Source of the DNA: Synechococcus sp. RSCCF101
Lineage (GTDB): Bacteria > Cyanobacteriota > Cyanobacteriia > PCC-6307 > Cyanobiaceae
Length of the DNA: 64,000 nt
Reading direction: 5' to 3'
Assembly: GCF_008807075.1 (NCBI RefSeq)
Contig: NZ_CP035632.1
Span: 1,116,001-1,180,000 of the forward strand
Part shown: positions 8,640 through 17,555 of the stretch, one piece after another
Layout of the letters: every line of letters begins with the position of its first letter
How positions within the stretch are numbered: the first letter of the stretch is position 1
Translations under genes and position numbers: made by a program
The notes under the pieces: generated by a model
The model's database searches: none
What the model was told of the DNA's origin: nothing
What the model saw: only the letters and a program-made list of their open reading frames with translations

Positions 8640-11264
8640 ATGATGCCACGCGTCTCCGTTGTGATGCCCTTCCGCAACGCGGCCCGCTGGCTGAGCGAGG
8701 CGCTGGCCTCTCTCGCCCGCCAGACGCTGCCGGAGTGGGAACTGCTGGCGGTGGACGACGCCAGTGACGACGAATCGCGCCGGCTGGTGGAGGCCTGGAG
8801 CCGGCGGCAGCGGCAGCCGGTGCGCCTGATCAATGGCGGTGGGGCGGGGGTGTCGGCCGCGCGCAACCGGGGCTGGCAGCAGGCCGCGGCGCCGCTGGTG
8901 GCGTTCCTCGATGCCGATGACCGGATGGGGCCGCAGCGGCTGGAGCAGCAGGCGGGCCTTCTGGAGGCGGAGCCCGGCCTGGCCCATGTGATGGGCGGCT
9001 GGCAGCGGGTGGATGCCGGCGGCCGGCCGCTGGCCCGGGTGGCGCCCTGGGAGGAGGGGGCGGATTTCAGCCTGCGCGGCAGCTTCCAGCACAAGGCGGT
9101 GCTGCCGAGCGCCTGGATGCTCCGGCGCAGCGTGCTGGAGGCCCTGGGTGGATTCGATCCGGCGCTGGCCCATGCCGAGGACGTGGACCTGCTGCTGCGG
9201 CTGGCCCGGGCCGGTCACGCCGGCCGATGGCTGCGCGCCAGCGTCTGCGACTACCGGGTGCACGGGGAGGGGGCCAGCCGGGATGTAGCCGGGCAGTGCG
9301 AAAGCCTGCTCTTCGTGGTGAACCGGCAGCTGCAGGCCGTTCCCGATCGGCGGCTGCCGGCCCGCGAGAAGCGGGGCATCCAGCACGGCAGCCGGGCCTG
9401 GACGGCCTGGCTGGCCTGGCGGAAGCAGCAGCCCGAGCTGGCCTTCAACCTCTGGCGCACGGCCTGGGGCCTGAGCCCCTACGGCGCGGCCAGCACGGTG
9501 CTGCATCTGGCGGAGAACGCCGCCCGCAGCGACCGGCGGGTGGGCGCCGCAGGCGGCGCGGCCGCCCTGCTGGGCAGTGCGCCCTGGCAGGCGCTGGAGG
9601 CCACGGTGGCGCAGGAGCTGCAGCGGCCGGCCCGTGCCCGCCAGCGCCTGCGCGGGCTGCGGGATGGCCTCCGGCGCGATCTGGCGGCGGGTTCAGAGCT
9701 GTGGCAACCCGACGCTCTGGCGGCCTGGGCCGCCAGAGCGTCGGGCGATCTGGACCGGCTCGATGGCCTGCGCCAGGCGGTGATCAGCTGGCTGCAGGCC
9801 GCCCTGGCGGCCACCACGCTGGAGCCGACCCGCGAGGGCCGCCGGCTGGGGGAGCTCCTGATCGGCTGGGCCGGGGCCTTCAGCCGGCATGACACCGCCT
9901 CGTGCGTGGCCCGCCTGGCCGATGCCTTCGAACTGATCCCGTGCCGGGAGCTGGCCGGCCTGCTGGCCCGGCTGCAGGAGCGGCGCTACCCGGGCGGCGC
10001 GGCGGCGCTGGCGGCCCTGGCCGCGCGGCTGCCGGAAGAGCCGGGCCTTGCCTCGGCACTGGCGCCCTGCCGGCAGGCGGACCCGCTGCCCTCCAGCCCC
10101 GACAGAGCCGAACCGATCCGCTGCCAGGGCCCCTGGTGCCCGCCCTGCGTAGGCGAGCTGGAGCAGGCCTGGCGGCGGCAACCGCTGGCTGTCGCCGGCG
10201 GCGCCGGCGGCTCCCCGGTGCTGGAGCGCTGGCACGCCCGAGGAGAGCCGGAGGGCGAGCCGGCCTCCGAGGGCCCGCTGCCGCTGACGCGGCTGGCCGG
10301 CGGGCACATCTGGCTGCGCCCGCCGGCCTGGAATCCCTGGGGCCACACCCATGCCGTGGCCGTGATGGAGGCCGGCGGGCAGCGCCGGCCGGAGCTCTCG
10401 CGCCGCTACCCGCTCGGCTGGCCGGGCTGCAGGGCGCCGGCCAGCGAGCTGGAGCCGCCGCCGGCGGTGGCGCTGCAGCCGCTGCGGGGGCCGGTGCTGG
10501 CGGTGGCCGATCTCTCGGCCGAAACCCACTACCACCGGCTGCTGGAATGGCTGCCGCGCCTGGGGCTGGCGCTGGAGGCGCTGGGCTCCGAGCGGCACAC
10601 CGTGCGGGTGTGGCACAACGGCGGCCGCGGCTCGGAGCTGAGCGCCCTGCTGGAGCGCTGCCTGGGGCTCGGCCCGGAGCGGCAGATCCACGCCGCCGAG
10701 TACCCCTGGATCCGGGCCGAGGAGCTGATCGTGCCGGGCTTCTGCGGCCCCTACGGCCAGCCGTCGGCGGCGGGGCGGCGCTGGCTGCGGCGCACATTGC
10801 TGCCGGATCCGCCCGGCCAGGCCGCCGATGGAGCGGGCCGCTGGCTCTGGCTCAGCCGGGCCCCCTCCTGGCGGCGGCCGATCTGGAACGAACCGGCCTG
10901 CCTGGCCGCCCTCGCCGCCCGGGGGCTGGAGATCGAGGCGCTGCGGCCGGATGGTCTGCCGCTGGAGGAGCAGGCCCGGCGGCTGGCCGGTGCGCGGCGG
11001 CTCTGCATCCCCCATGGCGCCGCGCTGGCCAATCTGGTGTTCGCCGCGCCCGGCAGCACGGTGCTGGAGCTGCTGCAACCGGGCTACACGCCACCGTTTT
11101 CGCTGTTGCTCAGCCGCCGGGGGGGGCTGGATCTGGCGCGCTGCCTGCAGCCGGAACGGGCGCCGCGGGCCCTGAGGAGCCTGCTGTTCGAGAGTGCGGT
11201 CACCGAGCCGATCGTGCTGGATCCCGAGCGGATCGGCGCCGCCATGGAGGCCCTGGCAGCCTGA
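8640..11264 (+). CDS. Bifunctional glycosyltransferase: GT2 domain fused to a GT61 (DUF563-like) domain
   Basis: A protein of about 874 residues. ATG at 8640 is preferred because GGGA lies nine bases upstream; 8631 and 8643 are alternatives. Residues 1-~240 form a GT2 GT-A domain: VSVVMPFRNAARWLSEAL, VDDASDDE, then FLDADDRM carrying the DxD metal site. A helical middle follows. The last ~330 residues match GT61 enzymes: HYHRLLEWLPRLGLAL, VPGFCGPYG, and IPHGAALANLVFAAPGSTVLEL with the family's HGAxLxN and GSxVLEL signatures. Two transferases in one chain suggest consecutive sugar additions. The sulfotransferase starts immediately after its stop. Confidence 0.88.
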   Translation: MMPRVSVVMPFRNAARWLSEALASLARQTLPEWELLAVDDASDDESRRLVEAWSRRQRQPVRLINGGGAGVSAARNRGWQQAAAPLVAFLDADDRMGPQRLEQQAGLLEAEPGLAHVMGGWQRVDAGGRPLARVAPWEEGADFSLRGSFQHKAVLPSAWMLRRSVLEALGGFDPALAHAEDVDLLLRLARAGHAGRWLRASVCDYRVHGEGASRDVAGQCESLLFVVNRQLQAVPDRRLPAREKRGIQHGSRAWTAWLAWRKQQPELAFNLWRTAWGLSPYGAASTVLHLAENAARSDRRVGAAGGAAALLGSAPWQALEATVAQELQRPARARQRLRGLRDGLRRDLAAGSELWQPDALAAWAARASGDLDRLDGLRQAVISWLQAALAATTLEPTREGRRLGELLIGWAGAFSRHDTASCVARLADAFELIPCRELAGLLARLQERRYPGGAAALAALAARLPEEPGLASALAPCRQADPLPSSPDRAEPIRCQGPWCPPCVGELEQAWRRQPLAVAGGAGGSPVLERWHARGEPEGEPASEGPLPLTRLAGGHIWLRPPAWNPWGHTHAVAVMEAGGQRRPELSRRYPLGWPGCRAPASELEPPPAVALQPLRGPVLAVADLSAETHYHRLLEWLPRLGLALEALGSERHTVRVWHNGGRGSELSALLERCLGLGPERQIHAAEYPWIRAEELIVPGFCGPYGQPSAAGRRWLRRTLLPDPPGQAADGAGRWLWLSRAPSWRRPIWNEPACLAALAARGLEIEALRPDGLPLEEQARRLAGARRLCIPHGAALANLVFAAPGSTVLELLQPGYTPPFSLLLSRRGGLDLARCLQPERAPRALRSLLFESAVTEPIVLDPERIGAAMEALAA

Positions 11265-12344
11265 ATGGCGATGGCTCTTTCCAGCACCGCCGGCCGCTGC
11301 CTGCAGCAGCTGCAGCAGCGTCCGGGCGACCGGGGCGCCCTGGCGCACCTCTACTACCTGCCCCTGGCGGCGGCGGAGAAACGCCTGGCGCTGGATGCGC
11401 TGGCGGAGCTGGCCGGCCTGGGCCGGCTGGAACAGAGCCTGAGCGCGGCCCAGCGGCAGCGGGCTCTCAGCAGCCCCGCCATCACCCCGATGCTGCTGGC
11501 CCTGCTGGCGCTCTGGGCCAGCGAGCTGGAGCAGGAGGGGCTGGATGCGGCGCTGCGGCGCTGCCTGTGGGAGCGAACCGTGCCGGCCGAGCGCCTGCTG
11601 CCGGAAGCCCCGGCCACGGCCGAGCCAGCCTCGGCGGGGCCGGGGCTGCTGATCATCGGCGCACCGAAATCGGGCACCACATCCCTGGCGGCCTATCTGG
11701 CCCGGCACCGCGAGGTGTGGATGCACCCGATCAAGGAGCTGCATTTCTTCGATCAGCGCTGGCCGCTGGGGGCGAGCTGGTACCGCCAGCGCTTTCCCCG
11801 GTTCGAGGAGGGGCTGGGGATGCTCTGCGCCGAGGCCACGCCCAGCTACCTGCTCGATGGGGCCGTGCCGGCGCGGGTGCAGCGCACGCTGGGGCGGGTG
11901 AAGCTGATCGCCCTGCTGCGGGAGCCGCTGGAGCGGGCCCATAGCTGGCTGCGGCACATGCGTCAGTTCACGCCGTTGCCCCGGAGCGATGCCGCCCTGC
12001 TGCGAGAGGAGGCCGAGGCGCTGGCGGGGGGTAGTGGTGCGGCCCATCCGCCGGTGCGAGCCCTGGAGGGGAGCCTCTACGGGCGGCACCTGCAGGCCTG
12101 GCGGCGCTGCTTCGGGGAGGACACCCTGCTGCTGCTGCGCTTTGAAGACCTGCGCGATCAGCCGGAGGCCGTGATGGACCGGGTGGTTCACTTCCTGCAG
12201 CTGCCCGCGGATGCCGCGGAGCCGCCCCGCTTCCCCGTGTACAACCCCTCCAGCACCCCGGCGGAGCCCCTGCCGATCGATCTGGCCCGGGAGCTGCGGG
12301 CCGGCGTGCTGGCCGAGGCCCTGGATCTCTGGGCCTCGCTCTGA
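11265..12344 (+). CDS. Sulfotransferase, PAPS-dependent
   Basis: A 359-residue protein. The first ~120 residues are helical and unassigned. The catalytic domain begins at LLIIGAPKSGTTSLAAYL, the 5'-phosphosulfate-binding loop, followed by PIKELHFFD. The 3'-phosphate motif appears as LLREPLERAHSWLRHM. FEDLRDQPEAVMDRVVHFL is the usual C-terminal region. The family moves sulfate from PAPS to sugar hydroxyls or other acceptors. The ATG at 11265 directly abuts the preceding TGA, with a second ATG at 11271. Its position after the GT2-GT61 gene points to sulfation of the same glycan. Confidence 0.9.
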   Translation: MAMALSSTAGRCLQQLQQRPGDRGALAHLYYLPLAAAEKRLALDALAELAGLGRLEQSLSAAQRQRALSSPAITPMLLALLALWASELEQEGLDAALRRCLWERTVPAERLLPEAPATAEPASAGPGLLIIGAPKSGTTSLAAYLARHREVWMHPIKELHFFDQRWPLGASWYRQRFPRFEEGLGMLCAEATPSYLLDGAVPARVQRTLGRVKLIALLREPLERAHSWLRHMRQFTPLPRSDAALLREEAEALAGGSGAAHPPVRALEGSLYGRHLQAWRRCFGEDTLLLLRFEDLRDQPEAVMDRVVHFLQLPADAAEPPRFPVYNPSSTPAEPLPIDLARELRAGVLAEALDLWASL

Positions 12345-12348
12345 CGTC

Positions 12349-13653
12349 ATGACGATGGATTTCCCGACCCAGGCGCAGCAGGCCCTCAGCGACCTGCGGG
12401 AGGGCCGCAGCCCCAGCGGCCTGACGGGGGAGGAGGCCTTCAGCGCCTTCTGCCAGGAAGCCGCCAACTGGTGGCTGCTGCTGGGGGAGGGCTCCGCATC
12501 GGCGCGCTGGCGCGGCTGGGCGCTGCTGACGCCGGAGCCAGCCGCGCTGATGGCCGGCCTGGAGGCGTTGCTGCAGCGCCTGAGCGAAACCGATGCCACC
12601 GAGGGACCCGGCCACACCACCGGCTCCAGCCCAGGAGCCGACGCACTCTCCGCCGAGGCGATCCTGCAGCGGCTGGGTGCGGCAGAGCGGGGGCGGGCCC
12701 GCTTCCCGGGCCCCCACCAGCTGCTGCAGTGGGCCTACCGGCTGGCCAAGGCGGGCGAAGCCCGGGCCGCGCTGGCCACCTATCTGCGGGTGGCACGGGA
12801 TCAGGATCTGCCGGTGGCGGTGTGCAACGCGATCGGCTCGCTGCAGGAGCAGCTGGGCGATCTCTGGCTGGCGGAGCGCTGGTTTCTCACCAGCCTCAGC
12901 AAGCAGCCGCAGCAGGTGGGGGTGTTGTGCCATCTCAGCCGGCTGCGGCTGCGGCAGGGGGTGTGGGATGAGGCCTGGCTGGCGGCGGCGCAGGCGGTTC
13001 AGCTGAACCGGGAGCTGGAGTGGCCGCGCCAGCTGCTGAGCCGCTGCGCCCTCGAGAGCGGCGGCTGCCGCACCCTGGCCTGGATCGAGCAGCAGGACCT
13101 GCTGCCGCGGGAACCGGCCCACCGCAAGCCGGTGCTGGCCCAGCGCGCCCGGCTGCAGCGCTGGCCACTCACCGCTCCGGCCGCCGCGCCCTGGCCCGGC
13201 GCCGGCCTCGAGCAGCGGCTGGCCCTGCACCGACGCTGCCGCCCGGCACGTCATCTGGTGCTCGTGCATGGCCGCACGCTCCAGGCGCTGCACTGGCTGC
13301 TGGCGGAAGGTCTGATCGAGACGGGCACGGTGATCCACCCCAGCGCCAGCCGGGATCCGCTGGGGGTGGAGCAGGGCCTGCAGGCGCTGGGGCTGGAGGC
13401 CGCCCCGGAGCAGCCGCTGGAGGCGCTGGCCGGCTCCCTGCCGGATCCCTTTGCCCTGGTGGTGTGCAGACACAAACACCAGGCCGTGCATCACGCCCTG
13501 GGCCAGTTGTTGAACCGGGCCAGCTATTCCTTCTGCCACCGCAGCACCATCGGCGCCGATTCCCAGGCCGACGTGTTCAGCGTGAACGGTTACAACCTGC
13601 GCAGCGGCCGCATCTCATCCGTCGCGTCAGGAGACCCACACAGCAGCGATTGA
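12349..13653 (+). CDS. TPR-containing protein of unknown function
   Basis: A 434-residue protein started at ATG 12349, four bases after the sulfotransferase stop. Residues ~130-270 form TPR-like helices (RLAKAGEARAALATYLRVA, IGSLQEQLGDLWLAERWFL, SRLRLRQGVWDEAWLAAAQ). The C-terminal ~140 residues (HLVLVHGRTLQALHWLLAEG, DPFALVVCRHKHQAVHHAL) look like an alpha/beta fold that I cannot assign. Spacing indicates co-transcription with the two upstream genes. A role as glycan or sulfation accessory is inference from context only. Confidence 0.75.
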   Translation: MTMDFPTQAQQALSDLREGRSPSGLTGEEAFSAFCQEAANWWLLLGEGSASARWRGWALLTPEPAALMAGLEALLQRLSETDATEGPGHTTGSSPGADALSAEAILQRLGAAERGRARFPGPHQLLQWAYRLAKAGEARAALATYLRVARDQDLPVAVCNAIGSLQEQLGDLWLAERWFLTSLSKQPQQVGVLCHLSRLRLRQGVWDEAWLAAAQAVQLNRELEWPRQLLSRCALESGGCRTLAWIEQQDLLPREPAHRKPVLAQRARLQRWPLTAPAAAPWPGAGLEQRLALHRRCRPARHLVLVHGRTLQALHWLLAEGLIETGTVIHPSASRDPLGVEQGLQALGLEAAPEQPLEALAGSLPDPFALVVCRHKHQAVHHALGQLLNRASYSFCHRSTIGADSQADVFSVNGYNLRSGRISSVASGDPHSSD

Positions 13654-13679
13654 CAGCCCTGAACCCCAATCAGTAGGTT
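13650..13679 (+). promoter_or_regulatory. Possible promoter of the RTX gene
   Basis: TTGACA at 13650-13655 overlaps the preceding stop codon. TAGGTT at 13674-13679 lies 18 bases on, a weak -10 match. The AT-richer stretch up to the ATG at 13703 stands out in this GC-rich region. The match is partial and could be chance. Confidence 0.3.
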
Positions 13680-13702
13680 GCAACAACTAATAAGACTGGG
13701 TC

Positions 13703-14488
13703 ATGTCTTTCGTCGTCCCGCCAGACGAGACTGTTTTCGACACGTCCCAGGTTCCTGTGGATGAGGAGACCGGCGAGCAGGCTCCCATTTTCGTTGAGGG
13801 CACTCCGACCGGCTCCGAGACCCAGACGGTGGTCGTCAATTCAGACGACGCCACCATTGGCCTCGGCACCGGCAGCGTCAACATCGTTGTGGAGAGCGGT
13901 GGGGCGATCATCGAATCGCTGCCCACCACTCAGGAAGTGAGCGGCGACAAGATCATCACCGCTGTGGAGATCGAGGACCCCCCGGCCATCAGTCAGGACA
14001 CGGAACTCGCTCCCGAGCCCGGCGCTCCCGAGGGCACCCCTGCGCCCACCATCAGCCAGGTGACCGGCGGCCTGGCCGATGACGTGGAGATCAACAACTA
14101 CGTCCACACCGGTGCCGGCAACGACACCATCACCTACTCCGGCAACAACGATCTGATCCGCGCCGGCGGCGGCGACGACACAGTGGTGGCCGGCGGCGGC
14201 GCCGACCTGGTTCGGGGCGGTTCCGGCAGCGACCAGGTGTCCCTCGGAGAAGGTGAAGACACGCTGTACTTCACCACCGACCAGGTGGTGACCGGCGATG
14301 CCGACACCATCACCGACTTCACCGCCGGCGAAGACCAGATCGCCTTCCTGGCCTCCGACATTCAGTCGCCTGTGGGCGGCCTGGGCACCGACACCCTTGT
14401 CATCACCAACACGGCGGGCGAAACGATCACCCTCACGGCCACCAACGGCCACATCTGGTCGGAAGACGACATCCAGTTCGTGGTCTGA
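13703..14488 (+). CDS. Acidic RTX (haemolysin-type calcium-binding) protein, likely type I secretion substrate
   Basis: A 261-residue, strongly acidic protein with no N-terminal signal peptide. Residues ~125-200 carry RTX-type nonapeptides in series (HTGAGNDTITYSG, IRAGGGDDTVV, AGGGADLVRGGSGSDQV, LGEGEDTLYF). These bind calcium and fold after export. A C-terminal beta region follows (ADTITDFTAGEDQIAF, then repeated Thr/Val/Ile), a layout shared by proteins exported through HlyB/HlyD systems with a C-terminal signal. The exporter and adaptor genes lie about 7-10 kb to the left. The first 120 residues are Thr/Val/Glu/Pro-rich with no enzyme motif, so it may be a structural surface or matrix protein. 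Confidence 0.85.
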   Translation: MSFVVPPDETVFDTSQVPVDEETGEQAPIFVEGTPTGSETQTVVVNSDDATIGLGTGSVNIVVESGGAIIESLPTTQEVSGDKIITAVEIEDPPAISQDTELAPEPGAPEGTPAPTISQVTGGLADDVEINNYVHTGAGNDTITYSGNNDLIRAGGGDDTVVAGGGADLVRGGSGSDQVSLGEGEDTLYFTTDQVVTGDADTITDFTAGEDQIAFLASDIQSPVGGLGTDTLVITNTAGETITLTATNGHIWSEDDIQFVV

Positions 14489-14524
14489 TCCATTCTGGAT
14501 ATCCTCCTCACCCAGGGCTGACGC

Positions 14525-17101
14525 TTGGCTTGGCTGGAACTCACGCTCCGTGTGCCCTCCAGCTCGGCCATCAGCCACCTGTTCCGGCTCAGCCTCCCCG
14601 GCACCTCCGAGTCGGTGCTGATCCGGGCCAGCAACCACTGGCCCACCAGCACGGTTTATTTCGACGCCGATGGTTCATCCGCTGAGCCAGCAGGGGTGGC
14701 CCCTGGCCTCACCTGCCTCTCCGATCCCGAGCTGACGGCCTCGCTGGAGTGCCGGTCCATCAGCCCGATGCGGGCCTACCTGGGCATCAGTCGGCAGCTC
14801 TGCGCCGATGATCCGGCCACGCTCTACACCTCACCCGCTGAGCTGCGCGGCGACCTGGAGCATCTGCCGCTGCCGGAGCGACTGGCGCTGCTGCAGCCGA
14901 TCTACGCCCGCCACCTGCGCGAGCGGCAGGCGCCCCTCGCCTCGGCCGACTGGCTTGAGCTGAAGCCGCTGCTGGAGAGCGCCACCGAACCGCCGGCGCC
15001 CGAAGCTCTGGGGCCGCTGGAGCGGCAGGTGCAGCAGCTCTGGCGGCAACTGGCAACGTGCCCGGCGCCCTCGGAGCCAGGGGAGCGGGTGTCGATCGTG
15101 ATTCCCTCCTACGGCAACTGGCAGCAGACGCTGCAGTGCCTCTGGAGCCTGCTGCTGGATGCGGCCACGGCTTCAGGCCCGGCCCTGGAGCTGATCCTGA
15201 TGGACGACTGCTCGCCGGAGCCACCGCCGGAGGTGTTTCAGGCTCTCGAAGCCGAACCGCACCGGCACCAGCTGAGGCTGCTGCGCAACGCCAGCAACCT
15301 GGGCTACCTGCGCAGCTGCAACGCGGGTGCCGCACGCGCCAGCGGAGCCTGGATCGTGCTGCTCAACAACGACACGCTGGTGTGCAGCGGCTGGTTGCCG
15401 CCGCTGCTGGCCACCTTCCGCCGCTTTCCGGCAGCGGGACTGGTGGGGCCGCAGCTGCTCTATCCCAATGGCCGACTGCAGGAGGCGGGCGGGATCGTGT
15501 GGGCCGATGGTTCGGCCTGGAACTACGGGCGCGACGGGGAACGCAACGATCCGGCTTACCGCTTCCTGCGGGAGGTGGATTACATCTCCGGCGCCTGCCT
15601 GATGATCAGCCGGGCCGTGCTGGAGCGCAGCGGCGGCTTCGATCCGCGCTACGCCCCCGCTTATTACGAAGACACCGACCTGGCCATGCAGGTGCGGGCC
15701 CTGGGCCTGCGGGTGTACGTGCAGCCGCTCTCGCAGGTGATCCACTGCGAGGGGGCCTCCAGCGGCCGCGATCCCCAGAGCGGCGTGAAGCGCTACCAGC
15801 TCCGCAACCAGCAGCTCTTCCGCGGCAAGTGGAGCTCCGTGCTGGAGCAGCACCAGGCCAACGCCACGAAGGTGCTGCAAGCCTCGAATCGCTGTGTGGG
15901 CCGGATCCTCATCCTCGAGGTGACCCTGCCCACCCCCGATCAGGACGCCGGCTCGCTCTACATCCACAACCTGATGGTGGATCTGCGGGCCCTCGGCTAC
16001 CACCTCACCTACGTGCCGGTGGACAACTTGCTCGACCGGCCCGATTACGGCGATCCGCTGCGGGCGATGGGGGTGGAGGTGATCCACCACCCCTGGATCA
16101 GCAACGTGGAGGCCTATCTGCAGGAGCAGGCCGCCAGCTTCGATGCCGTGTTGCTGTGCCGGCCGCAGGTGGCGGAGCGCTGCCTGGATCTGCTGCGGGA
16201 AGCAGCGCCCTATGTGCCGCTGCTGTACTACAGCCACGATCTGCATGGCCTGCGGATGGAGCGGCAGCGGCAGCTGGCCCCGGATCAGGTGAGTGAGCTG
16301 GAGCTGCAGCGGATGGACGCCCTGGAGCGGCGCATCCTGCACGCGGTGGATGTGGCGGTGCTGCTGAGCGAGGCGGAGCGCCAGGCGGCCGAGGAGCGGC
16401 TGCAGCCCAGCTGCGTACTGGCGGTGCTGCCGCCACGGGTTTCGGCCACGCGCTCCACCGTGCCGTTCGCAGAGCGGAGTGATGTGGTGTTCGTGGGCGG
16501 CTTCGGGCACCCGCCGAATCTGGATGCGGTGCGCTTCTACATCGAAGCGGTGATGCCGCGGCTGCGGGAGCGTGGCTGCTGCCCGCGCCTGCATGTGGTG
16601 GGCTCCAAGCCACCGCCGGAGCTACTCACGCTTGAAGGCGAGGATGTGGTGGTGCACGGCTACGTGGCCGATCTGGAAGCCCTGCTCAGCCGGATGCGGT
16701 TGGCGGTGCTGCCGCTGCGCTACGGCGCCGGTGTGAAAGGCAAGGTGCTCCTGGCGATGGCCTGCGGCCTGCCGATGGTGCTGACCCCGGTGGCCGCTGA
16801 AGGCCTGGGGCTGCGGGATGGGGTGCAGGCCCGCATCGCGGCCGACGCCGAGGCCTTCGCCGCCGCTGTGCAGCACAGCTACCAGCACGACGACATCTGG
16901 CAGGGCCTGGCCGATGCGGCCCAGACGCACCTGGAGCGGGGCTGGGGGCAGGTGGCCTGCCAGGAGAGCCTGAGAGAGCTGTTGCAGCAGGTGCATCTGC
17001 CTGCCAGGTCGCCCGCAGATCCGACCCCGGAGGACGGCTGGGCGCCGGCAACAGGCGCGGGGGAGGAGGAGCTCCTGGCCTTCTACACCTTGCCTGGATG
17101 A
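14525..17101 (+). CDS. Two-domain glycosyltransferase (GT2 plus GT4-like)
   Basis: An 858-residue protein beginning at TTG 14525. An in-frame TGA lies six bases upstream and AGGG sits seven bases before the TTG. Residues ~190-430 are a GT2 domain: VSIVIPSYGNWQQTLQCL, LMDDCSPE, LLNNDTLVC as the DxD-type region, and YYEDTDLAMQVRALG. From ~460 the chain becomes a GT-B-like transferase (SLYIHNLMVDLRALGYHL, VFVGGFGHPPNLDAVRFY, LPLRYGAGVKGKVLLAMACG). This pairing occurs in large capsule or O-chain glycosyltransferases. It lies in the direction of the upstream RTX gene. Confidence 0.88.
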   Translation: MAWLELTLRVPSSSAISHLFRLSLPGTSESVLIRASNHWPTSTVYFDADGSSAEPAGVAPGLTCLSDPELTASLECRSISPMRAYLGISRQLCADDPATLYTSPAELRGDLEHLPLPERLALLQPIYARHLRERQAPLASADWLELKPLLESATEPPAPEALGPLERQVQQLWRQLATCPAPSEPGERVSIVIPSYGNWQQTLQCLWSLLLDAATASGPALELILMDDCSPEPPPEVFQALEAEPHRHQLRLLRNASNLGYLRSCNAGAARASGAWIVLLNNDTLVCSGWLPPLLATFRRFPAAGLVGPQLLYPNGRLQEAGGIVWADGSAWNYGRDGERNDPAYRFLREVDYISGACLMISRAVLERSGGFDPRYAPAYYEDTDLAMQVRALGLRVYVQPLSQVIHCEGASSGRDPQSGVKRYQLRNQQLFRGKWSSVLEQHQANATKVLQASNRCVGRILILEVTLPTPDQDAGSLYIHNLMVDLRALGYHLTYVPVDNLLDRPDYGDPLRAMGVEVIHHPWISNVEAYLQEQAASFDAVLLCRPQVAERCLDLLREAAPYVPLLYYSHDLHGLRMERQRQLAPDQVSELELQRMDALERRILHAVDVAVLLSEAERQAAEERLQPSCVLAVLPPRVSATRSTVPFAERSDVVFVGGFGHPPNLDAVRFYIEAVMPRLRERGCCPRLHVVGSKPPPELLTLEGEDVVVHGYVADLEALLSRMRLAVLPLRYGAGVKGKVLLAMACGLPMVLTPVAAEGLGLRDGVQARIAADAEAFAAAVQHSYQHDDIWQGLADAAQTHLERGWGQVACQESLRELLQQVHLPARSPADPTPEDGWAPATGAGEEELLAFYTLPG

Positions 17102-17388
17102 GCGAGCTCCAGCACCCCCACTATCCGGAGCGGGAGGACCAAAACAACCCTGAGGCCTGGTTGCGATATGCGGCCGCCTTGTGCGAGGAGCCGGCCGGGG
17201 CGGGCTTCCAGGGTGGAGTGCAGGATCAGCAGATCGCCCTGGCGCTGCTGCAGGCCAGGGAGAATGGCGCTGGCGAGGTTGCTCTCCGAGGGGCCCTTGG
17301 CCAGCTTGAGGTTGGTGAACTGCAGGGGTTGCTCAACGAGATCGGTCTGCAACACGACACCCAAGGGCTCCAATGGCCTGAGCTTTAG
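17098..17388 (+). CDS. Doubtful small ORF next to the IS island boundary
   Basis: A 96-residue frame whose ATG overlaps the stop of the preceding glycosyltransferase as ATGA. I recognise no family. The opposite strand of the same DNA is also open across 17083-17394 and has protein-like composition in part (ERFAIDLTLKLRPLEPLG). One of the two frames may be the remains of a gene cut by the IS island. I prefer the plus frame only because of the ATGA coupling. Confidence 0.25.
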   Translation: MSELQHPHYPEREDQNNPEAWLRYAAALCEEPAGAGFQGGVQDQQIALALLQARENGAGEVALRGALGQLEVGELQGLLNEIGLQHDTQGLQWPEL

Positions 17389-17440
17389 GGTCAAGTCGAT
17401 CGCGAACCGCTCGGGGTGTTGCTGGCCTGGTTCCGATGAT

Positions 17441-17555
17441 TGGTCCAGAGTGTATGAGAGTCCTCAACCGGCGAGACTGGCCCGGCAGGGTTGATTCAAA
17501 GTTCTACAGAACCCCCCTATTGACTTCCTGACCAGCGCCAACGACGATCTCGTGA
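17441..17555. repeat. Relics of IS-E and IS-A ends
   Basis: 17441-17486 matches the left end of IS-E (GAGAGTCCTCAACCGG followed by a diverged copy). From about 17486, CAGGGTTGATTCAAAGTTC is a one-base variant of the IS-A terminal repeat, followed by a decayed stretch of IS-A. No intact element is present. This marks the left edge of the island. Confidence 0.65.

Noticed and set aside
9693-12620. 975-codon antisense open frame across the GT2-GT61 and sulfotransferase genes
   Set aside because: Gln/Arg/Pro-rich with no motif; typical antisense shadow in high-GC DNA.
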